A stretch of 64,000 nt of DNA from Arthrobacter cavernae. GTDB taxonomy: Bacteria; Actinomycetota; Actinomycetes; Actinomycetales; Micrococcaceae. The stretch's first letter is position 1. Every line of letters starts with the position of its first letter. A program made the translations under genes and the position numbers. Location of the stretch: assembly GCF_017368795.1 (NCBI RefSeq), contig NZ_JAFNLL010000010.1:41169-105168 (forward strand), written 5' to 3'. The notes beneath the pieces are model-generated. The model was not told the DNA's origin. It saw nothing but the letters and a program-made list of their open reading frames with translations, and ran no database searches. Positions 57,116 to 64,000 of this stretch are shown here, piece by piece.

Positions 57116-57664
57116 TTACCAGCGGTGGGCGACGTCCACCACCAGCCGCGAACCGCCACCAGGTCCGTCCAGGGTGAAGACCCGGAAGGGAAGACGTGCG
57201 CGGACGCCCAGGCCCAGGGTCGTGTGTCCCTCGAAGCTTCCCGCGAACGCTACCTGCCGGAAGGTCTGGAAGCCGGCAACGTTACGGACTTCCTTGTTGT
57301 TGGCCGGGCTGAACGTCGCCTGGCCGTACTCGTCGTGGGCCGGAGCGTGGACCGTGACCTGAAGGAATGCCCCTCCCCTCAGCGCGATCGGCAGACCGGA
57401 CCCGTCCTGGGCCACCTGCGGAACATAGCGGACCCTGTAACCGGCGACTTTGCCGTTCAGGTCAATGACAAGCCGGTCGTAGCAGACGTGCTGCCCCGTC
57501 CGGACATTGGTGACTTGCGCCTGGGTCATAAGGGTGTTGACCTTGGCCAACGACCCCCAGACGATTCCGCAAAAACCTTGCGTAGCCGAGGCGGGCCCCG
57601 GTGCCACCAGTCCGAGTCCGGCAGCCATCAATACTGCTGCCAGCCACACTTGAATTTTTTTCAT
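57116..57664 (-). CDS. Secreted AMIN-like domain protein
   Basis: 182 residues from the ATG at 57664, eight bases after AGGAGG. Signal peptide MKKIQVWLAAVLMAAGLGLV ending PASA-TQ. Mature protein has paired cysteines (FCGIVWG, HVCYDRLVI) and VDLNGKVAGYRVRYVPQV, GGAFLQVTVHAPAHDEYG and RLVVDVAHRW, the pattern of AMIN-like cell-wall domains. Probably binds peptidoglycan or an envelope partner; function unknown. Monocistronic. Confidence 0.8.
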   Translation of the reverse strand: MKKIQVWLAAVLMAAGLGLVAPGPASATQGFCGIVWGSLAKVNTLMTQAQVTNVRTGQHVCYDRLVIDLNGKVAGYRVRYVPQVAQDGSGLPIALRGGAFLQVTVHAPAHDEYGQATFSPANNKEVRNVAGFQTFRQVAFAGSFEGHTTLGLGVRARLPFRVFTLDGPGGGSRLVVDVAHRW

Positions 57665-57895
57665 TTTGGCCACCTCCTGGAGTGCTTGGATACCTCAAGC
57701 GTAGGAGCGTCCAGGCCCCTTTGGACGGCTTGTGGCCGCTTCGGCGCCCAACCGTTAGTAGGCCTGTTCCGGGGTCACAGGAGCGTAATCGGCGGGGTGT
57801 TTTGGGCCGTTCCGGCGGGGATTCCGGGGCCTTCGGGCCTGCGTTCGTGACCGAACATAACGACACCAAAGCGTGACTTTGCGCTGGCGGCATGC
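57665..57895. other. Intergenic region without a supported gene
   Basis: Upstream region of the AMIN-like gene. Contains the short inverted repeat GTTCG-TGAC-CGAAC (57843-57856); nothing else supported. Confidence 0.35.
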
Positions 57896-57937
57896 AAAAA
57901 GCCCCGTCCGGTCTTGGGGGAACCTGACGGGGCTTTT
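57896..57937 (-). terminator. Terminator after DUF4193 gene
   Basis: Stem AAAAAGCCCCGTC / GACGGGGCTTTT with T runs on both sides, 23 bp beyond the DUF4193 stop; works in both directions. Confidence 0.85.
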
Positions 57938-57960
57938 CCGCATTGCGGCGCTTGGGAAGT

Positions 57961-58263
57961 TTAGCCTTCGCAGTCCTTGCAGTACTTGAGGCCGTTCTTT
58001 TCCAGGGCAATCTGGGACCGGTGACGGACCAGGAAGCAGGATGAACAGGTGAATTCATCGGACTGCTCCGGGACAACTACAACGGTCAACTCTTCACCGG
58101 AGAGGTCGGCACCGGGGAGGTCAATGCCCTCCGCAGTGTCGTTCTCGTCGACGTCGATGACTGCGGTCTGGGCACCGGCACCGCGCGACGCCTGAAGGGC
58201 CTCGAGCGATTCAGCGGGAGACTCTTCTTCTGTCTTGCGGGGAGCGTCGTAATCGGTAGCCAT
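57961..58263 (-). CDS. DUF4193 zinc-ribbon-like protein
   Basis: 100 residues from the ATG at 58263 (MATDYDAPRKTEEES). Acidic middle (DVDENDTAEGIDLPG) and a C-terminal CxxC-x(n)-CxxC unit, FTCSSCFLVRHRSQ with YCKDCEG, consistent with a small zinc ribbon. Characteristic of actinobacterial DUF4193; function unknown, probably nucleic-acid or protein binding. A TAATAT box (complement of 58328-58333) is the likely -10. Confidence 0.88.
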   Translation of the reverse strand: MATDYDAPRKTEEESPAESLEALQASRGAGAQTAVIDVDENDTAEGIDLPGADLSGEELTVVVVPEQSDEFTCSSCFLVRHRSQIALEKNGLKYCKDCEG

Positions 58264-58391
58264 TGAGGGGTTCACTTTCGTTGCTGCATAGTGCCATTTC
58301 AGGCACCTCAGTGAAGCAGTTTAGGGCATATTACACGTAATAAACGAATAGTGTGCCCAACGCGACATTCTGCAGTTCAAACCCCGCTTCG

Positions 58392-58595
58392 TCAGCTGTC
58401 TGTCTTGGCGGATTCAGCGTGCCACTTGGCGGCCTGGGCGCTGGCAACCGTCACTCCGCTGAGGGCCGGAAGCCAGCCGTAGCGCGTGGCTTCAAGGACA
58501 CCTTCCGGGGTCCGGTCAACGCACTGGTGGAAGTAGGCAGCTTCGATCCAGGCGGCGATTCTGGAGCCGATCTTGGCGGCAGGCGATGCGTTCAT
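58392..58595 (-). CDS. Small conserved-type hypothetical protein
   Basis: 67 residues, helical, MNASPAAKIGSRIAAWIEAAYFHQ, one Cys. No signal peptide. Position between DUF4193 and tRNA-Thr on the same strand; GC third-position pattern supports coding. Not recognised. Confidence 0.5.
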   Translation of the reverse strand: MNASPAAKIGSRIAAWIEAAYFHQCVDRTPEGVLEATRYGWLPALSGVTVASAQAAKWHAESAKTDS

Positions 58596-58746
58596 GCGGC
58601 CACGGTATCCGGCACGGATTCGAGGGCGGTTTCCGGGTTGTCACGGGGGTGTTAATTGCTCCTGGCTGTCCTGGCCGTGCATCCCGTTGGCTGCCGGCGT
58701 CGGGCCTGCCGTCAGTGGGCCGTGGGAGCAACCGTTGAGACGCAAG

Positions 58747-58786
58747 AACCCCGCCGTTCCTGCGTCTTGGCAGGTACGGCGGGGTT
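58747..58786 (-). terminator. Terminator after tRNA-Thr
   Basis: Perfect 11-bp stem AACCCCGCCGT / ACGGCGGGGTT (58747-58757 with 58776-58786) just beyond the tRNA 3' end. Confidence 0.75.
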
Positions 58787-58788
58787 GT

Positions 58789-58865
58789 TGGAGCCCCCTG
58801 TCGGATTCGAACCGACGACCCCCGCTTTACAAGAGCGGTGCTCTGGCCAACTGAGCTAAGGAGGC
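58789..58865 (-). tRNA. tRNA-Thr (anticodon UGU)
   Basis: 77 nt including encoded CCA. Cloverleaf on the minus strand: acceptor GCCTCCT/AGGGGGC, D arm AGCTCAGTTGGCCAGAGC, anticodon stem CCGCT with loop CTTGTAA (anticodon TGT), and T arm with GGTTCGAATCC. Reads ACA codons. Confidence 0.95.
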
Positions 58866-59025
58866 GTGCCCCGGCACACCGGAGCTGGCATTCCGGCGGA
58901 CCGGAACAGTGCGCGCAAGCGCTAGATAAGGGTAGCCCAGACCGTCCCGGCACGGAAATTCGGCCGGCACAGGACGGCTCACCTCGGCCCACTCGGCCGG
59001 CAGACCCCAACGGATCCGCCAACAA

Positions 59026-59079
59026 GCGGGTTCGGGCCGCACTCGCTGCATCGAAACAGCGAGTACGGCCCGAACCCGC
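59026..59079 (-). terminator. Long hairpin terminator after DsbA-like gene
   Basis: 23-bp arms (59026-59048 with 59057-59079) with one mismatch and an eight-base loop, 48 bp past the DsbA-like stop. Confidence 0.75.
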
Positions 59080-59126
59080 GAGCTGGAGCCACAGAGCCAG
59101 GAGGCTGGAGCCAAGCCCCGCGCGGG

Positions 59127-60005
59127 CTACTTCTTGGCGTCGATGGCGGTCTGGATGTCGGCGTTCAGGTCGGTGGTGCCGGCCCACTGTTTGCCGTCGA
59201 CGAAGATGGTGGGCGTGCCCGTGATACCGATGTTCGCCGCCAATTCAGTGGAGTACTTCACGTAGGGGCGGAACTGCTTGGTGTCGATGCAGGAGTCGAT
59301 GTTGGCCGAGCCTGCTTCGGTGGCCAGCTTCTTGAGATCGTTGTCTGAAATGCCTGCGCCGCCTTCGGCAGGCTGGCGTTCGAACAGCAGGTTGAAGAAG
59401 TCGGCGTACTTTTCCGGCGAAGTGTTCACAACGCAGGCGGCCGCGTTGGCAGCACGGGAGGAGTAGTTGGTGCTGGACTGCCGGTCCAGGAAGCCCAGAG
59501 GACGGTACTCGAGCGAGATCTTGCCTTCGTTGCGCAGGGTGGTCAGTGTCTCGTTGAACCGGCCCTCGAATGCCTTACAGGCCGGGCAGATGAAGTCGAT
59601 GTAGGCCACCACCTTGACGGGCTTGCCGGCTTCGGCCTCGGCGCCGGGAGCGTTGACCGTGGCTGGCTTCGTGGCGGGAGCGGACGGAACGTCGGCCAGC
59701 TTCACCGTAGTTGCCTCGGACTTCACCACGTCGGTGTTGGCCAGCAGCGTCACGCCGCCGTGCACATTGCCGTTGGCCGGCGTCGGGCCCTCGTCCGCGA
59801 CCGGTGCGCTCTGCTGCAGGCTGGTGGTGACCACCAGCGCCACAACGGCGATGATGGCCACCACGGCCACCACAATGCCCCAGGCGATGAGGAGTTTGTT
59901 GCGCTTGTCCTTATTCAACTGCGCTTCGCGGATCTCGCGGGCCCGTTCACGGGCCTGGGCGGTGCGTTCGGCCTTGGACAGGCGTGGTTCGTTAGCGGGG
60001 CTCAT
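59127..60005 (-). CDS. Membrane-anchored DsbA/thioredoxin_4 protein
   Basis: 292 residues. Long basic coiled cytoplasmic N-terminus (RERAREIREAQL), one membrane helix (about 39-61), linker, then a DsbA-like domain outside with Cys140-Pro-Ala-Cys143 (DFICPACKAF) and cis-Pro GTPTIFVDGKQW near residue 265. Two further cysteines (ACVVNT, SCIDT) may form a structural disulfide. Typical of the actinobacterial DsbA that works with VKOR in oxidative folding of exported proteins. Monocistronic, divergent from otsA. Confidence 0.92.
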   Translation of the reverse strand: MSPANEPRLSKAERTAQARERAREIREAQLNKDKRNKLLIAWGIVVAVVAIIAVVALVVTTSLQQSAPVADEGPTPANGNVHGGVTLLANTDVVKSEATTVKLADVPSAPATKPATVNAPGAEAEAGKPVKVVAYIDFICPACKAFEGRFNETLTTLRNEGKISLEYRPLGFLDRQSSTNYSSRAANAAACVVNTSPEKYADFFNLLFERQPAEGGAGISDNDLKKLATEAGSANIDSCIDTKQFRPYVKYSTELAANIGITGTPTIFVDGKQWAGTTDLNADIQTAIDAKK

Positions 60006-60180
60006 CAGTTCCTCGGGTCATTCGACGTCGTAATAGTGGCTATGGCAACGGGGCCAGTTTACGGGAGCGTTCTGTGGCCCGGCTGCGGGCCCGCCATCCC
60101 GCCTGAGAAACGAGCTAGTGGCGCCGATGATTCCCGCCGGTAGGGTGGGATATGAGTCACAGCAACCCCAGGGAGCAGTA

Positions 60181-61672
<1,492 letters not shown>

Positions 61673-61683
<11 letters not shown>

Positions 61684-62476
61684 GCAGACCCCCCTGAGCC
61701 TGTCTCCGGAGCTGCTGGACGCTGTCCGCCGCATCGCCGGGACCGAGCACCTGCTCGTGGCCCTGGACTTCGACGGCACCCTCTCCCCCATCGTCGGCCA
61801 CGCCGGCGACGCGCGCCCGCTGCCGCGTTCGGCGGCCGCGCTGGGCAGCATCGCGGAACTGCCACGGACGACGACGGCGCTGATCTCCGGCCGGGCATTG
61901 GCCAGTTTGCGGGAGGTCGCTTCGCCCCCTGCCGCGGCCCTGCTGGTCGGCAGCCACGGCGCCGAGGTCTGGCTGGGCGAGGGCTCCCTCGGCCTGGAGC
62001 TGGACAGCGCCCAGCGGCAGCTGCTGGAGGAGGTCCGCGGCGTGCTGGCCGAAATCGTGGAGGAAGCCCCGGGAACACTGCTGGAGGACAAGCCGGCAGG
62101 CGTGGTGCTGCACACCAGGCTGGCGGACGACGACGTCGCGGAGGACGCCGTCGAGGCTGCCACGCGGGTCCTTCGGGACCGCCCCGGTGTGTTCCTCAAG
62201 ACCGGCAAGCGGGTCCTGGAAACGTCCGTGGTCCATGCGTCCAAGGGCGAGGCCGTGGAGTTCCTGCGGCAGGCCACCGGGGCCACGGCGGTGCTGTTTG
62301 CCGGCGACGACGTCACGGACGAGGACGCGCTGGGCCGGCTGCTGCGGGGGGACGTCGGCGTGAAGGTGGGGCTGGACTTCACCCAGGCGGAGTTCCGGGT
62401 GGAAGCCCCGGTCCACGTGGCCGAACTGCTCGAGGCGCTGCTGCGCGAACGCCGCCGCGTCACCGCCAGCACCTGA
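61673..62476 (+). CDS. otsB: Trehalose-6-phosphate phosphatase OtsB
   Basis: 267 residues. HAD-fold DFDGTLSPI (Asp32, Asp34), ISGRALASL, and C-terminal FAGDDVTDEDALGRLL, all conserved in OtsB. Removes phosphate from trehalose-6-phosphate to make trehalose, a compatible solute. Start at 61673 overlaps otsA. Confidence 0.93.
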
Positions 62477-62499
62477 GTGAAAATGTGAGATCCGTAACA

Positions 62500-62533
62500 T
62501 TTGCGTGACTACGCAAAAAGTCTGACATACTCT
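62500..62533 (+). promoter_or_regulatory. msmK promoter with overlapping inverted repeat
   Basis: GTGACT (62505-62510), 17-bp spacer, TACTCT (62528-62533). The perfect inverted repeat TTTGCGT-GACT-ACGCAAA (62500-62517) covers the -35 box, a good fit for a LacI- or ROK-type sugar repressor. Confidence 0.5.
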
Positions 62534-62576
62534 CTGTGTGATCTGGCGCACAGAAACCGTGCGGCGTCACGCGATG

Positions 62577-62598
62577 CTCCCCGGCCTCGGCCGGGGAG
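62577..62598 (+). other. Leader hairpin in msmK 5' UTR
   Basis: CTCCCCGGCC-TC-GGCCGGGGAG in the ~130-nt leader. Not followed by a T run, so more likely mRNA structure than a terminator. Confidence 0.4.
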
Positions 62599-62670
62599 TC
62601 CAACCGAATACAAAGAACCATTCACTACGGATCGTCCGGCACGTACCTGCCGGTGAAGGGATTGATAACT

Positions 62671-63753
<1,083 letters not shown>

Positions 63754-63756
63754 TCC

Positions 63757-63880
63757 CCACCGGCCCCCTAACCTCGCTCCGCTTCGGCCAGGGAACCCTG
63801 CCGGCGTGGGCCCATCCACCGGCCCCCTAACCTCGCTCCGCTTCGGCCAGGGAACCCTGCCGGCGTGGGCCCACCCACCG
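63757..63880. repeat. 59-bp direct tandem repeat downstream of msmK
   Basis: Two copies (63757-63815 and 63816-63874) differing only at the last base, plus the first six bases of a third. Each holds CAGGG-AA-CCCTG and GCTCCGCTTCGG. Untranslated, between msmK and its terminator. Confidence 0.85.
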
Positions 63881-63886
63881 CACTAA

Positions 63887-63923
63887 CGACGGCGGCCCCT
63901 CCTGATTGGACGGGCCGCCGTCG
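63887..63923 (+). terminator. Terminator after msmK
   Basis: 12-bp stem CGACGGCGGCCC / GGGCCGCCGTCG, 13-base loop, after the tandem repeats. Confidence 0.7.
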
Positions 63924-63951
63924 CCGTTAACGACCCTCGTCAAAGGACCCA

Positions 63952-64000
63952 ATGAACCTGGCGGAAAACCTGATCCCCCGGCCGCAGCACCTTGCCACCA
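63952..64000 (+). CDS. Start of a gene cut by window edge (possibly glycoside hydrolase family 20)
   Basis: AAAGGA four bases before the ATG; reads MNLAENLIPRPQHLAT to the window edge. The LIPRPQHL phrase resembles the opening of beta-hexosaminidases, but 16 residues are too few to be sure. Confidence 0.5.
   Translation, partial: MNLAENLIPRPQHLAT

Noticed and set aside
63757..63880. CRISPR or att site
   Set aside because: Only two adjacent copies with no spacers and no integrase or tRNA nearby.

Overview
The window is high-GC actinobacterial DNA that reads like an Arthrobacter/Pseudarthrobacter-type Micrococcaceae chromosome. The evidence is very strong third-position GC, mixed GTG/TTG starts, LytR_C, DUF3027, DUF3263, DUF4193 and DUF6457 proteins, an XPB-type helicase with its partner, a solitary groEL under CIRCE control, an IdeR-type metalloregulator, and many promoters placed so that the start codon would be the first base of the mRNA. 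The species assignment is inference from gene content. I see no insertion sequence, prophage, CRISPR array or rRNA operon; there is one tRNA (Thr, UGU).

Layout. 1-3.8 kb: molybdenum enzyme block (truncated YdeP/FdhF-like oxidoreductase, moeA, a DUF6457 protein, mobA-like) and an HNH nuclease. 4.1-7.0 kb: three exported cell-wall hydrolases (two NlpC/P60, one M23), two of them behind c-di-AMP riboswitches. 7.2-11.3 kb: IdeR/DtxR regulator, serC, a small membrane-protein gene broken by three single-base lesions, DUF3027, a CspB-like protein. 11.3-19.7 kb: XPB helicase pair, lysG/lysE, an OmpR-type two-component system, a WXG100 protein. 19.8-25.4 kb: RNase HI with unusual QPDLF repeats, groEL, cspA, LytR_C and DUF3263 proteins, ung. 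25.5-32.6 kb: iron-box-controlled siderophore-interacting protein, ThrE exporter, FemX-like transferase, DNA/RNA nuclease, DUF3060 lipoprotein, a frameshifted histidine kinase with its LuxR-type regulator.

32.7-40.4 kb is a glycine/serine catabolic block: gcvP-gcvT, gcvH-glyA and sdaA on the minus strand, headed by a tandem glycine riboswitch. Glycine is cleaved to a one-carbon unit, joined with a second glycine to make serine, and serine is deaminated to pyruvate. A TetR/MFS efflux pair with a palindromic operator in the promoter spacer follows at 40.6-42.7 kb.

42.7-53.2 kb is a thiol/metalloid island. One translationally coupled operon runs cmtR-like sensor, CDF cation transporter, thioredoxin-like protein, DsbA-like protein. 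Next come an ArsR-rhodanese fusion divergent from an ArsM-like methyltransferase that lacks a key cysteine, a large APC permease, a one-cysteine ArsC-like protein, a truncated flavoprotein, thioredoxin reductase, a canonical ArsC, and an ArsR-ArsC fusion divergent from an aquaporin. No ArsB or ACR3 pump is present, so the aquaporin is the likely arsenite exit route (inference).

53.4-57.0 kb is an agmatine-use operon (N-carbamoylputrescine amidase, agmatine deiminase, permease). 57.1-60.0 kb holds small secreted or conserved proteins, tRNA-Thr and a membrane-anchored DsbA-like protein. 60.2-64 kb carries otsA-otsB trehalose synthesis, an MsmK-type ABC ATPase, a 59-bp tandem repeat, and the start of another gene.
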